From Eutreptiella sp. 'Long Island Sound 2002' (lineage: Eukaryota > Euglenozoa > Euglenophyceae > Eutreptiales > Eutreptiaceae): a DNA stretch of 64,000 nt. The translations under genes were made by a program, and so were the position numbers. This document shows, piece after piece, positions 42,409 to 56,900 of this stretch. The stretch spans positions 16,303,079 through 16,367,078 of the forward strand of contig OZ038400.1 in the NCBI GenBank assembly GCA_964036045.1. The letters run 5' to 3'. The notes under the pieces were generated by a model. It was given only the letters and a program-made list of their open reading frames with translations. It searched no databases and was not told where the DNA came from. Position 1 is the stretch's first letter; each line of letters starts with the position of its first letter.

Positions 42409-45400
42409 TTGGCCAAAAATGGCCTTCCTGCCCTGTCTTTGGAGGTATTATGCCTAGCCTGTGTGGCGGCTGTCCGGACCGTAGGGTGGTCAGTCTGGGG
42501 GCTTTTTGGTCAATGTTTGATTAAGCAAGTTGACTTTGATTCGGGGCTCGCCTATGTCTTACATCAGCGGATACCGTTTTACCGGTGGTCCAAATCCCAA
42601 TTGTATGGTGCATGGCGTACCCATGAACCTGATTCCATGCTTCCAAGCTTCAAAACTGCTATCTAGAGGGCAAATTGGAGGCCGGGACCCTCTTTTATGA
42701 AATCTTTGGGCCTGAAGGCCGCCAGGCCTTCAGCCGCCCGCCCGCCTTCGCCCACGCCTTAGCCGAAGCCAAAGGCGGAGGCCAACCCTTTAGAGTCGCT
42801 ACCCAGGGGGCTTGGCCAAAAATGGCCTTCCTGCCCTGTCTTTGGACGTATTATGCCTAGCCTGTGTGGCGGCTGTCCGGACCGTAGGGTGGTCAGTCTG
42901 GGGGCTTTTTGGTCAATGTTTGATTAAGCAAGTTGACTTTGATTCGGGGCTCGCCTATGTCTTACAGCAGCGGATACCGTTTTACCGGTGGTCCAAATCC
43001 CAATTGTATGGTGCATGGCGTACCCATGAACCTGATTCCATGCTTCCAAGCTTCAAAACTGCTATCTAGAGGGCAAATTGGAGGCCGGGACCCTCTTTTT
43101 TGAAATCTTTGGGCCTGAAGGCCGCCAGGCCTTCAGCTGCCCGCCCGCCTTCGCCCACGCCTTAGCCGAAGCCAAAGGCGGAGGCCAACCCTTTAGAGTC
43201 GCTACCCAGGGGGCTTGGCCAAAAATGGCCTTCCTGTCTTTGGACGTATTATGCCTAGCCTGTGTGGCGGCTGTCCGGACCGTAGGGTGGTCAGTCTGGG
43301 GGCTTTTTGGTCAATGTTTGATTAAGCAAGTTGACTTTGATTCGGGGCTCGCCTATGTCTTACAGCAGCGGATACTGTTTTACCGGTGGTCCAAATCCCA
43401 ATTGTATGGTGCATGGCGTACCCATGAACCTGATTCCATGCTTCCAAGCTTCAAAACTGCTATCTAGAGGGCAAATTGGAGGCCGGGACCCTCTTTTTTG
43501 AAATCTTTGGGCCTGAAGGCCGCCAGGCCTTCAGCCGCCCACCCGCCTTCGCCCACGCCTTAGCCGAAGCCAAAGGCGGAGGCCAACCCTTTAGAGTCGC
43601 TACCCAGGGGGCTTGGCCAAAAATGGCCTTCCTGCCCTGTCTTTGGACGTATTATGCCTAGCCTGTGTGGCGGCTGTCCGGACCGTAGGGTGGTCAGTCT
43701 GGGGGCTTTTTGGTCAATGTTTGATTAAGCAAGTTGACTTTGATTCGGGGCTCGCCTATGTCTTACAGCAGCGGATACCGTTTTACCGGTGGTCCAAATC
43801 CCAATTGTATGGTGCATGGCGTACCCATGAACCTGATTCCATGCTTCCAAGCTTCAAAACTGCTATCTAGAGGGCAAATTGGAGGCCGGGACCCTCTTTT
43901 TTGAAATCTTTGGGCCTGAAGGCCGCCAGGCCTTCAGCCGCCCGCCCGCCTTCGCCCACGCCTTAGCCGAAGCCAAAGGCGGAGGCCAACCCTTTAGAGT
44001 CGCTACCCAGGGGGCTTGGCCAAAAATGGCCTTCCTGCCCTGTCTTTGGACGTATTATGCCTAGCCTGTGTGGCGGCTGTCCGGACCGTAGGGTGGTCAG
44101 TCTGGGGGCTTTTTGGTCAATGTTTGATTAAGCAAGTTGACTTTGATTCGGGGCTCGCCTATGTCTTACAGCAGCGGATACCGTTTTACCGGTGGTCCAA
44201 ATCCCAATTGTATGGTGCATGGCGTACCCATGAACCTGATTCCATGCTTCCAAGCTTCAAAACTGCTATCTAGAGGGCAAATTGGAGGCCGGGACCCTCT
44301 TTTTTGAAATCTTTGGGGCTGAAGGCCGCCAGGCCTTCAGCCGCCCACCCGCCTTCGCCCACGCCTTAGCCGAAGCCAAAGGCGGAGGCCAACCCTTTAG
44401 AGTCGCTACCCAGGGGGCTTGGCCAAAAATGGCCTTCCTGCCCTGTCTTTGGACGTATTATGCCTAGCCTGTGTGGCGGCTGTCCGGACCGTAGGGTGGT
44501 CAGTCTGGGGGCTTTTTGGTCAATGTTTGATTAAGCAAGTTGACTTTGATTCGGGGCTCGCCTATGTCTTACAGCAGCGGATACCGTTTTACCGGTGGTC
44601 CAAATCCCAATTGTATGGTGCATGGCGTACCCATGAACCTGATTCCATGCTTCCAAGCTTCAAAACTGCTATCTAGAGGGCAAATTGGAGGCCGGGACCC
44701 TCTTTTTTGAAATCTTTGGGGCTGAAGGCCGCCAGGCCTTCAGCCGCCCACCCGCCTTCGCCCACGCCTTAGCCGAAGCCAAAGGCGGAGGCCAACCCTT
44801 TAGAGTCGCTACCCAGGGGGCTTGGCCAAAAATGGCCTTCCTGCCCTGTCTTTGGACGTATTATGCCTAGCCTGTGTGGCGGCTGTCCGGACCGTAGGGT
44901 GGTCAGTCTGGGGGCTTTTTGGTCAATGTTTGATTAAGCAAGTTGACTTTGATTCGGGGCTCGCCTATGTCTTACAGCAGCGGATACCGTTTTACCGGTG
45001 GTCCAAATCCCAATTGTATGGTGCATGGCGTACCCATGAACCTGATTCCATGCTTCCAAGCTTCAAAACTGCTATCTAGAGGGCAAATTGGAGGCCGGGA
45101 CCCTCTTTTTTGAAATCTTTGGGGCTGAAGGCCGCCAGGCCTTCAGCCGCCCACCCGCCTTCGCCCACGCCTTAGCCGAAGCCAAAGGCGGAGGCCAACC
45201 CTTTAGAGTCGCTACCCAGGGGGCTTGGCCAAAAATGGCCTTCCTGCCCTGTCTTTGGAGGTATTATGCCTAGCCTGTGTGGCGGCTGTCCGGACCGTAG
45301 GGTGGACAGTCTGGGGGCTTTTTGGTCAATGTTTGATTAAGCAAGTTGACTTTGATTCGGGGCTCGCCTATGTCTTACATCAGCGGATACCGTTTTACCG

Positions 45401-48400
45401 GTGGTCCAAATCCCAATTGTATGGTGCATGGCGTACCCATGAACCTGATTCCATGCTTCCAAGCTTCAAAACTGCTATCTAGAGGGCAAATTGGAGGCCG
45501 GGACCCTCTTTTTTGAAATCTTTGGGCCTGAAGGCCGCCAGGCCTTCAGCCGCCCGCCCGCCTTCGCCCACGCCTTAGCCGAAGCCAAAGGCGGAGGCCA
45601 ACCCTTTAGAGTCGCTACCCAGGGGGCTTGGCCAAAAATGGCCTTCCTGCCCTGTCTTTGGACGTATTATGCCTAGCCTGTGTGGCGGCTGTCCGGACCG
45701 TAGGGTGGTCAGTCTGGGGGCTTTTTGGTCAATGTTTGATTAAGCAAGTTGACTTTGATTCGGGGCTCGCCTATGTCCTACAGCAGCGGATACCGTTTTA
45801 CCGGTGGTCCAAATCCCAATTGTATGGTGCATGGCGTACCCATGAACCTGATTCCATGCTTCCAAGCTTCAAAACTGCTATCTAGAGGGCAAATTGGAGG
45901 CCGGGACCCTCTTTTTTGAAATCTTTGGGGCTGAAGGCCGCCAGGCCTTCAGCCGCCCACCCGCCTTCGCCCACGCCTTAGCCGAAGCCAAAGGCGGAGG
46001 CCAACCCTTTAGAGTCGCTACCCAGGGGGCTTGGCCAAAAATGGCCTTCCTGCCCTGTCTTTGGACGTATTATGCCTAGCCTGTGTGGCGGCTGTCCGGA
46101 CCGTAGGGTGGTCAGTCTGGGGGCTTTTTGGTCAATGTTTGATTAAGCAAGTTGACTTTGATTCGGGGCTCGCCTATGTCTTACAGCAGCGGATACCGTT
46201 TTACCGGTGGTCCAAATCCCAATTGTATGGTGCATGGCGTACCCATGAACCTGATTCCATGCTTCCAAGCTTCAAAACTGCTATCTAGAGGGCAAATTGG
46301 AGGCCGGGACCCTCTTTTTTGAAATCTTTGGGGCTGAAGGCCGCCAGGCCTTCAGCCGCCCACCCGCCTTCGCCCACGCCTTAGCCGAAGCCAAAGGCGG
46401 AGGCCAACCCTTTAGAGTCGCTACCCAGGGGGCTTGGCCAAAAATGGCCTTCCTGCCCTGTCTTTGGACGTATTATGCCTAGCCTGTGTGGCGGCTGTCC
46501 GGACCGTAGGGTGGTCAGTCTGGGGGCTTTTTGGTCAATGTTTGATTAAGCAAGTTGACTTTGATTCGGGGCTCGCCTATGTCTTACAGCAGCGGATACC
46601 GTTTTACCGGTGGTCCAAATCCCAATTGTATGGTGCATGGCGTACCCATGAACCTGATTCCATGCTTCCAAGCTTCAAAACTGCTATCTAGAGGGCAAAT
46701 TGGAGGCCGGGACCCTCTTTTTTGAAATCTTTGGGGCTGAAGGCCGCCAGGCCTTCAGCCGCCCACCCGCCTTCGCCCACGCCTTAGCCGAAGCCAAAGG
46801 CGGAGGCCAACCCTTTAGAGTCGCTACCCAGGGGGCTTGGCCAAAAATGGCCTTCCTGCCCTGTCTTTGGAGGTATTATGCCTAGCCTGTGTGGCGGCTG
46901 TCCGGACCGTAGGGTGGTCAGTCTGGGGGCTTTTTGGTCAATGTTTGATTAAGCAAGTTGACTTTGATTCGGGGCTCGCCTATGTCTTACATCAGCGGAT
47001 ACCGTTTTACCGGTGGTCCAAATCCCAATTGTATGGTGCATGGCGTACCCATGAACCTGATTCCATGCTTCCAAGCTTCAAAACTGCTATCTAGAGGGCA
47101 AATTGGAGGCCGGGACCCTCTTTTTTGAAATCTTTGGGCCTGAAGGCCGCCAGGCCTTCAGCCGCCCGCCCGCCTTCGCCCACGCCTTAGCCGAAGCCAA
47201 AGGCGGAGGCCAACCCTTTAGAGTCGCTACCCAGGGGGCTTGGCCAAAAATGGCCTTCCTGCCCTGTCTTTGGACGTATTATGCCTAGCCTGTGTGGCGG
47301 CTGTCCGGACCGTAGGGTGGTCAGTCTGGGGGCTTTTTGGTCAATGTTTGATTAAGCAAGTTGACTTTGATTCGGGGCTCGCCTATGTCTTACAGCAGCG
47401 GATACCGTTTTACCGGTGGTCCAAATCCCAATTGTATGGTGCATGGCGTACCCATGAACCTGATTCCATGCTTCCAAGCTTCAAAACTGCTATCTAGAGG
47501 GCAAATTGGAGGCCGGGACCCTCTTTTTTGAAATCTTTGGGCCTGAAGGCCGCCAGGCCTTCAGCTGCCCGCCCGCCTTCGCCCACGCCTTAGCCGAAGC
47601 CAAAGGCGGAGGCCAACCCTTTAGAGTCGCTACCCAGGGGGCTTGGCCAAAAATGGCCTTCCTGTCTTTGGACGTATTATGCCTAGCCTGTGTGGCGGCT
47701 GTCCGGACCGTAGGGTGGTCAGTCTGGGGGCTTTTTGGTCAATGTTTGATTAAGCAAGTTGACTTTGATTCGGGGCTCGCCTATGTCTTACAGCAGCGGA
47801 TACTGTTTTACCGGTGGTCCAAATCCCAATTGTATGGTGCATGGCGTACCCATGAACCTGATTCCATGCTTCCAAGCTTCAAAACTGCTATCTAGAGGGC
47901 AAATTGGAGGCCGGGACCCTCTTTTTTGAAATCTTTGGGCCTGAAGGCCGCCAGGCCTTCAGCCGCCCGCCCGCCTTCGCCCACGCCTTAGCCGAAGCCA
48001 AAGGCGGAGGCCAACCCTTTAGAGTCGCTACCCAGAGGGCTTGGCCAAAAATGGCCTTCCTGCCCTGTCTTTGGACGTATTATGCCTAGCCTGTGTGGCG
48101 GCTGTCCGGACCGTAGGGTGGTCAGTTTGGGGGCTTTTTGGTCAATGTTTGATTAAGCAAGTTGACTTTGATTCGGGGCTCGCCTATGTCTTACAGCAGC
48201 GGATACCGTTTTACCGGTGGTCCAAATCCCAATTGTATGGTGCATGGCGTACCCATGAACCTGATTTCATGCTTCCAAGCTTCAAAACTGCTATCTAGAG
48301 GGCAAATTGGAGGCCGGGACCCTCTTTTTTGAAATCTTTGGGGCTGAAGGCCGCCAGGCCTTCAGCCGCCCACCCGCCTTCGCCCACGCCTTAGCCGAAG

Positions 48401-50000
48401 CCAAAGGCGGAGGCAAACCCTTTAGAGTCGCTACCCAGGGGGCTTGGCCAAAAATGGCCTTCCTGCCCTGTCTTTGGACGTATTATGCCTAGCCTGTGTG
48501 GCGGCTGTCCGGACCGTAGGGTGGTCAGTCTGGGGGCTTTTTGGTCAATGTTTGATTAAGCAAGTTGACTTTGATTCGGGGCTCGCCTATGTCTTACAGC
48601 AGCGGATACCGTTTTACCGGTGGTCCAAATCCCAATTGTATGGTGCATGGCGTACCCATGAACCTGATTCCATGCTTCCAAGCTTCAAAACTGCTATCTA
48701 GAGGGCAAATTGGAGGCCGGGACCCTCTTTTTTGAAATCTTTGGGCCTGAAGGCCGCCAGGCCTTCAGCTGCCCGCCCGCCTTCGCCCACGCCTTAGCCG
48801 AAGCCAAAGGCGGAGGCCAACCCTTTAGAGTCGCTACCCAGGGGGCTTGGCCAAAAATGGCCTTCCTGTCTTTGGACGTATTATGCCTAGCCTGTGTGGC
48901 GGCTGTCCGGACCGTAGGGTGGTCAGTCTGGGGGCTTTTTGGTCAATGTTTGATTAAGCAAGTTGACTTTGATTCGGGGCTCGCCTATGTCTTACAGCAG
49001 CGGATACTGTTTTACCGGTGGTCCAAATCCCAATTGTATGGTGCATGGCGTACCCATGAACCTGATTCCATGCTTCCAAGCTTCAAAACTGCTATCTAGA
49101 GGGCAAATTGGAGGCCGGGACCCTCTTTTTTGAAATCTTTGGGCCTGAAGGCCGCCAGGCCTTCAGCCGCCCGCCCGCCTTCGCCCACGCCTTAGCCGAA
49201 GCCAAAGGCGGAGGCCAACCCTTTAGAGTCGCTACCCAGGGGGCTTGGCCAAAAATGGCCTTCCTGCCCTGTCTTTGGACGTATTATGCCTAGCCTGTGT
49301 GGCGGCTGTCCGGACCGTAGGGTGGTCAGTTTGGGGGCTTTTTGGTCAATGTTTGATTAAGCAAGTTGACTTTGATTCGGGGCTCGCCTATGTCTTACAG
49401 CAGCGGATACCGTTTTACCGGTGGTCCAAATCCCAATTGTATGGTGCATGGCGTACCCATGAACCTGATTTCATGCTTCCAAGCTTCAAAACTGCTATCT
49501 AGAGGGCAAATTGGAGGCCGGGACCCTCTTTTTTGAAATCTTTGGGGCTGAAGGCCGCCAGGCCTTCAGCCGCCCACCCGCCTTCGCCCACGCCTTAGCC
49601 GAAGCCAAAGGCGGAGGCAAACCCTTTAGAGTCGCTACCCAGGGGGCTTGGCCAAAAATGGCCTTCCTGCCCTGTCTTTGGACGTATTATGCCTAGCCTG
49701 TGTGGCGGCTGTCCGGACCGTAGGGTGGTCAGTCTGGGGGCTTTTTGGTCAATGTTTGATTAAGCAAGTTGACTTTGATTCGGGGCTCGCCTATGTCTTA
49801 CAGCAGCGGATACCGTTTTACCGGTGGTCCAAATCCCAATTGTATGGTGCATGGCGTGCCCATGAACCTGATTCCATGCTTCCAAGCTTCAAAACTGCTA
49901 TCTAGAGGGCAAATTGGAGGCCGGGACCCTCTTTTTTGAAATCTTTGGGCCTGAAGGCCGCCAGGCCTTCAGCCGCCCGCCCGCCTTCGCCCACGCCTTA
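42409..50000. repeat. 403-bp array, zone 2: 2.8, 1.6 and 1.2 kb higher-order repeats
   Basis: Units with GGAGGTATT plus CATCAGCGG begin near 42409, 45225 and 46837 (spacings 2,816 and 1,612). The same pair also occurs at 38379. Units with a 5-base deletion (CCTGTCTTTGG for CCTGCCCTGTCTTTGG) and a linked GATACTGTTTT occur at 43078, 47506 and 48710. The last two are 1,204 bases apart, with neighbours matching, such as GGCAAACCC at 48413 and 49617. The 5-base deletion lies between CCTG direct repeats and fuses the two short frames into one of 129 codons. Confidence 0.85.
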
Positions 50001-50856
50001 GCCGAAGCCAAAGGCGGAGGCCAACCCTTTAGAGTCGCTACCCAGGGGGCTTGGCCAAAAATGGCCTTCCTGCCCTGTCTTTGGACGTATTATGCCTAGC
50101 CTGTGTGGCGGCTGTCCGGACCGTAGGGTGGTCAGTCTGGGGGCTTTTTGGTCAATGTTTGATTAAGCAAGTTGACTTTGATTCGGGGCTCGCCTATGTC
50201 TTACAGCAGCGGATACCGTTTTACCGGTGGTCCAAATCCCAATTGTATGGTGCATGGCGTACCCATGAACCTGATTCCATGCTTCCAAGCTTCAAAACTG
50301 CTATCTAGAGGGCAAATTGGAGGCCGGGACCCTCTTTTTTGAAATCTTTGGGCCTGAAGGCCGCCAGGCCTTCAGCCGCCCGCCCGCCTTCGCCCACGCC
50401 TTAGCCGAAGCCAAAGGCGGAGGCCAACCCTTTAGAGTCGCTACCCAGGGGGCTTGGCCAAAAATGGCCTTCCTGCCCTGTCTTTGGACGTATTATGCCT
50501 AGCCTGTGTGGCGGCTGTCCGGACCGTAGGGTGGTCAGTCTGGGGGCTTTTTGGTCAATGTTTGATTAAGCAAGTTGACTTTGATTCGGGGCTCGCCTAT
50601 GTCTTACAGCAGCGGATACCGTTTTACCGGTGGTCCAAATCCCAATTGTATGGTGCATGGCGTACCCATGAACCTGATTCCATGCTTCCAAGCTTCAAAA
50701 CTGCTATCTAGAGGGCAAATTGGAGGCCGGGACCCTCTTTTTTGAAATCTTTGGGCCTGAACGCCGCCAGGCCTTCAGCCGCCCGCCCGCCTTCGCCCAC
50801 GCCTTAGCCGAAGCCAAAGGCGGAGGCCAACCCTTTAGAGTCGCTACCCAGGGGGC

Positions 50857-53540
50857 TTGGCCAAAAATGGCCTTCCTGCCCTGTCTTTGGACGTATTATG
50901 CCTAGCCTGTGTGGCGGCTGTCCGGACCGTAGGGTGGTCAGTCTGGGGGCTTTTTGGTCAATGTTTGATTAAGCAAGTTGACTTTGATTCGGGGCTCGCC
51001 TATGTCTTACAGCAGCGGATACCGTTTTACCGGTGGTCCAAATCCCAATTGTATGGTGCATGGCGTGCCCATGAACCTGATTCCATGCTTCCAAGCTTCA
51101 AAACTGCTATCTAGAGGGCAAATTGGAGGCCGGGACCCTCTTTTTTTGAAATCTTTGGGCCTGAAGGCCGCCAGGCCTTCAGCCGCCCGCCCGCCTTCGC
51201 CCACGCCTTAGCCGAAGCCAAAGGCGGAGGCCAACCCTTTAGAGTCGCTACCCAGGGGGCTTGGCCAAAAATGGCCTTCCTGCCCTGTCTTTGGACGTAT
51301 TATGCCTAGCCTGTGTGGCGGCTGTCCGGACCGTAGGGTGGTCAGTCTGGGGGCTTTTTGGTCAATGTTTGATTAAGCAAGTTGACTTTGATTCGGGGCT
51401 CGCTCATGTCTTACAGCAGCGGATACCGTTTTACCGGTGGTCCAAATCCCAATTGTATGGTGCATGGCGTACCCATGAACCTGATTTCATGCTTCCAAGC
51501 TTCAAAACTGCTATCTAGAGGGCAAATTGGAGGCCGGGACCCTCTTTTTTGAAATCTTTGGGGCTGAAGGCCGCCAGGCCTTCAGCCGCCCGCCCGCCTT
51601 CGCCCACGCCTTAGCCGAAGCCAAAGGCGGAGGCCAACCCTTTAGAGTCGCTACCCAGGGGGCTTGGCCAAAAATGGCCTTCCTGCCCTGTCTTTGGACG
51701 TATTATGCCTAGCCTGTGTGGCGGCTGTCCGGACAGTAGGGTGGTCAGTCTGGGGGCTTTTTGGTCAATGTTTGATTAAGCAAGTTGACTTTGATTCGGG
51801 GCTCGCCTATGTCTTACAGCAGCGGATACCGTTTTACCGGTGGTCCAAATCCCAATTGTATGGTGCATGGCGTACCCATGAACCTGATTCCATGCTTCCA
51901 AGCTTCAAAACTGCTATCTAGAGGGCAAATTGGAGGCCGGGACCCTCTTTTTTGAAATCTTTGGGCCTGAAGGCCGCCAGGCCTTCAGCCGCCCGCCCGC
52001 CTTCGCCCACGCCTTAGCCGAAGCCAAAGGCGGAGGCCAACCCTTTAGAGTCGCTACCCAGGGGGCTTGGCCAAAAATGGCCTTCCTGCCCTGTCTTTGG
52101 ACGTATTATGCCTAGCCTGTGTGGCGGCTGTCCGGACCGTAGGGTGGTCAGTCTGGGGGCTTTTTGGTCAATGTTTGATTAAGCAAGTTGACTTTGATTC
52201 GGGGCTCGCCTATGTCTTACAGCAGCGGATACCGTTTTACCGGTGGTCCAAATCCCAATTGTATGGTGCATGGCGTACCCATGAACCTGATTCCATGCTT
52301 CCAAGCTTCAAAACTGCTATCTAGAGGGCAAATTGGAGGCCGGGACCCTCTTTTTTGAAATCTTTGGGCCTGAAGGCCGCCAGGCCTTCAGCCGCCCGCC
52401 CGCCTTCGCCCACGCCTTAGCCGAAGCCAAAGGCGGAGGCCAACCCTTTAGAGTCGCTACCCAGGGGGCTTGGCCAAAAATGGCCTTCCTGCCCTGTCTT
52501 TGGACGTATTATGCCTAGCCTGTGTGGCGGCTGTCCGGACCGTAGGGTGGTCAGTCTGGGGGCTTTTTGGTCAATGTTTGATTAAGCAAGTTGACTTTGA
52601 TTCGGGGCTCGCCTATGTCTTACAGCAGCGGATACCGTTTTACCGGTGGTCCAAATCCCAATTGTATGGTGCATGGCGTGCCCATGAACCTGATTCCATG
52701 CTTCCAAGCTTCAAAACTGCTATCTAGAGGGCAAATTGGAGGCCGGGACCCTCTTTTTTTGAAATCTTTGGGCCTGAAGGCCGCCAGGCCTTCAGCCGCC
52801 CGCCCGCCTTCGCCCACGCCTTAGCCGAAGCCAAAGGCGGAGGCCAACCCTTTAGAGTCGCTACCCAGGGGGCTTGGCCAAAAATGGCCTTCCTGCCCTG
52901 TCTTTGGACGTATTATGCCTAGCCTGTGTGGCGGCTGTCCGGACCGTAGGGTGGTCAGTCTGGGGGCTTTTTGGTCAATGTTTGATTAAGCAAGTTGACT
53001 TTGATTCGGGGCTCGCTCATGTCTTACAGCAGCGGATACCGTTTTACCGGTGGTCCAAATCCCAATTGTATGGTGCATGGCGTACCCATGAACCTGATTT
53101 CATGCTTCCAAGCTTCAAAACTGCTATCTAGAGGGCAAATTGGAGGCCGGGACCCTCTTTTTTGAAATCTTTGGGGCTGAAGGCCGCCAGGCCTTCAGCC
53201 GCCCGCCCGCCTTCGCCCACGCCTTAGCCGAAGCCAAAGGCGGAGGCCAACCCTTTAGAGTCGCTACCCAGGGGGCTTGGCCAAAAATGGCCTTCCTGCC
53301 CTGTCTTTGGACGTATTATGCCTAGCTTGTGTGGCGGCTGTCCGGACCGTAGGGTGGTCAGTCTGGGGGCTTTTTGGTCAATGTTTGATTAAGCAAGTTG
53401 ACTTTGATTCGGGGCTCGCCTATGTCTTACAGCAGCGGATACCGTTTTACCGGTGGTCCAAATCCCAATTGTATGGTGCATGGCGTACCCATGAACCTGA
53501 TTCCATGCTTCCAAGCTTCAAAACTGCTATCTAGAGGGCA
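50857..53540. repeat. 403-bp array, zone 3: 1,613-bp duplicated tetramer
   Basis: A unit with a T7 run instead of T6 (51141-51147 and 52754-52760) is followed by a unit with GCTCATGTC and GATTTCATGC. The pair is 1,613 bases apart, four units plus the extra T. The run length change also shifts the local short frame. Confidence 0.85.
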
Positions 53541-53945
53541 AATTGGAGGCCGGGACCCTCTTTTTTGAAATCTTTGGGCCTGAAGGCCGCCAGGCCTTCA
53601 GCCGCCCGCCCGCCTTCGCCCACGCCTTAGCCGAAGCCAAAGGCGGAGGCCAACCCTTTAGAGTCGCTACCCAGGGGGCTTGGCCAAAAATGGCCTTCCT
53701 GCCCTGTCTTTGGACGTATTATGCCTAGCCTGTGTGGCGGCTGTCCGGACCGTAGGGTGGTCAGTCTGGGGGCTTTTTGGTCAATGTTTGATTAAGCAAG
53801 TTGACTTTGATTCGGGGCTCGCCTATGTCTTACAGCAGCGGATACCGTTTTACCGGTGGTCCAAATCCCAATTGTATGGTGCATGGCGTACCCATGAACC
53901 TGATTCCATGCTTCCAAGCTTCAAAACTGCTATCTAGAGGGCAAA

Positions 53946-56900
53946 TTGGAGGCCGGGACCCTCTTTTTTGAAATCTTTGGGGCTGAAGGCCGCCAGGCCT
54001 TCAGCCGCCCACCCGCCTTCGCCCACGCCTTAGCCGAAACCAAAGGCGGAGGCCAACCCTCTAGAGTCGCTACCCAGGGGGCTTGGCCAAAAATGGCCTT
54101 CCTGCCCTGTCTTTGGACGTATTATGCCTAGCCTGTGTGGCGGATGTCCGGACCGTAGGGTGGTCAGTCTGGGGGCTTTTTGGTCAATGTTTGATTAAGC
54201 AAGTTGACTTTGATTCGGGGCTCGCCTATGTCTTACAGCAGCGGATACCGTTTTACCGGTGGTCCAAATCCCAATTGTATGGTGCATGGCGTGCCCATGA
54301 ACCTGATTCCATGCTTCCAAGCTTCAAAACTGCTATCTAGAGGGCAAATTGGAGGCCGGGACCCTCTTTTTTGAAATCTTTGGGCCTGAAGGCCGCCAGG
54401 CCTTCAGCCGCCCGCCCGCCTTCGCCCACGCCTTAGCCGAAGCCAAAGGCGGAGGCCAACCCTTTAGAGTCGCTACCCAGGGGGCTTGGCCAAAAATGGC
54501 CTTCCTGCCCTGTCTTTGGACGTATTATGCCTAGCTTGTGTGGCGGCTGTCCGGACCGTAGGGTGGTCAGTCTGGGGGCTTTTTGGTCAATGTTTGATTA
54601 AGCAAGTTGACTTTGATTCGGGGCTCGCCTATGTCTTACAGCAGCGGATACCGTTTTACCGGTGGTCCAAATCCCAATTGTATGGTGCATGGCGTACCCA
54701 TGAACCTGATTCCATGCTTCCAAGCTTCAAAACTGCTATCTAGAGGGCAAATTGGAGGCCGGGACCCTCTTTTTTGAAATCTTTGGGCCTGAAGGCCGCC
54801 AGGCCTTCAGCCGCCCGCCCGCCTTCGCCCACGCCTTAGCCGAAGCCAAAGGCGGAGGCCAACCCTTTAGAGTCGCTACCCAGGGGGCTTGGCCAAAAAT
54901 GGCCTTCCTGCCCTGTCTTTGGACGTATTATGCCTAGCCTGTGTGGCGGCTGTCCGGACCGTAGGGTGGTCAGTCTGGGGGCTTTTTGGTCAATGTTTGA
55001 TTAAGCAAGTTGACTTTGATTCGGGGCTCGCCTATGTCTTACAGCAGCGGATACCGTTTTACCGGTGGTCCAAATCCCAATTGTATGGTGCATGGCGTAC
55101 CCATGAACCTGATTCCATGCTTCCAAGCTTCAAAACTGCTATCTAGAGGGCAAATTGGAGGCCGGGACCCTCTTTTTTGAAATCTTTGGGGCTGAAGGCC
55201 GCCAGGCCTTCAGCCGCCCACCCGCCTTCGCCCACGCCTTAGCCGAAACCAAAGGCGGAGGCCAACCCTCTAGAGTCGCTACCCAGGGGGCTTGGCCAAA
55301 AATGGCCTTCCTGCCCTGTCTTTGGACGTATTATGCCTAGCCTGTGTGGCGGATGTCCGGACCGTAGGGTGGTCAGTCTGGGGGCTTTTTGGTCAATGTT
55401 TGATTAAGCAAGTTGACTTTGATTCGGGGCTCGCCTATGTCTTACAGCAGCGGATACCGTTTTACCGGTGGTCCAAATCCCAATTGTATGGTGCATGGCG
55501 TGCCCATGAACCTGATTCCATGCTTCCAAGCTTCAAAACTGCTATCTAGAGGGCAAATTGGAGGCCGGGACCCTCTTTTTTGAAATCTTTGGGCCTGAAG
55601 GCCGCCAGGCCTTCAGCCGCCCGCCCGCCTTCGCCCACGCCTTAGCCGAAGCCAAAGGCGGAGGCCAACCCTTTAGAGTCGCTACCCAGGGGGCTTGGCC
55701 AAAAATGGCCTTCCTGCCCTGTCTTTGGACGTATTATGCCTAGCCTGTGTGGCGGCTGTCCGGACCGTAGGGTGGTCAGTCTGGGGGCTTTTTGGTCAAT
55801 GTTTGATTAAGCAAGTTGACTTTGATTCGGGGCTCGCCTATGTCTTACAGCAGCGGATACCGTTTTACCGGTGGTCCAAATCCCAATTGTATGGTGCATG
55901 GCGTACCCATGAACCTGATTCCATGCTTCCAAGCTTCAAAACTGCTATCTAGAGGGCAAATTGGAGGCCGGGACCCTCTTTTTTGAAATCTTTGGGGCTG
56001 AAGGCCGCCAGGCCTTCAGCCGCCCACCCGCCTTCGCCCACGCCTTAGCCGAAACCAAAGGCGGAGGCCAACCCTCTAGAGTCGCTACCCAGGGGGCTTG
56101 GCCAAAAATGGCCTTCCTGCCCTGTCTTTGGACGTATTATGCCTAGCCTGTGTGGCGGATGTCCGGACCGTAGGGTGGTCAGTCTGGGGGCTTTTTGGTC
56201 AATGTTTGATTAAGCAAGTTGACTTTGATTCGGGGCTCGCCTATGTCTTACAGCAGCGGATACCGTTTTACCGGTGGTCCAAATCCCAATTGTATGGTGC
56301 ATGGCGTGCCCATGAACCTGATTCCATGCTTCCAAGCTTCAAAACTGCTATCTAGAGGGCAAATTGGAGGCCGGGACCCTCTTTTTTGAAATCTTTGGGC
56401 CTGAAGGCCGCCAGGCCTTCAGCCGCCCGCCCGCCTTCGCCCACGCCTTAGCCGAAGCCAAAGGCGGAGGCCAACCCTTTAGAGTCGCTACCCAGGGGGC
56501 TTGGCCAAAAATGGCCTTCCTGCCCTGTCTTTGGACGTATTATGCCTAGCCTGTGTGGCGGCTGTCCGGACCGTAGGGTGGTCAGTCTGGGGGCTTTTTG
56601 GTCAATGTTTGATTAAGCAAGTTGACTTTGATTCGGGGCTCGCCTATGTCTTACAGCAGCGGATACCGTTTTACCGGTGGTCCAAATCCCAATTGTATGG
56701 TGCATGGCGTACCCATGAACCTGATTCCATGCTTCCAAGCTTCAAAACTGCTATCTAGAGGGCAAATTGGAGGCCGGGACCCTCTTTTTTGAAATCTTTG
56801 GGGCTGAAGGCCGCCAGGCCTTCAGCCGCCCACCCGCCTTCGCCCACGCCTTAGCCGAAACCAAAGGCGGAGGCCAACCCTCTAGAGTCGCTACCCAGGG

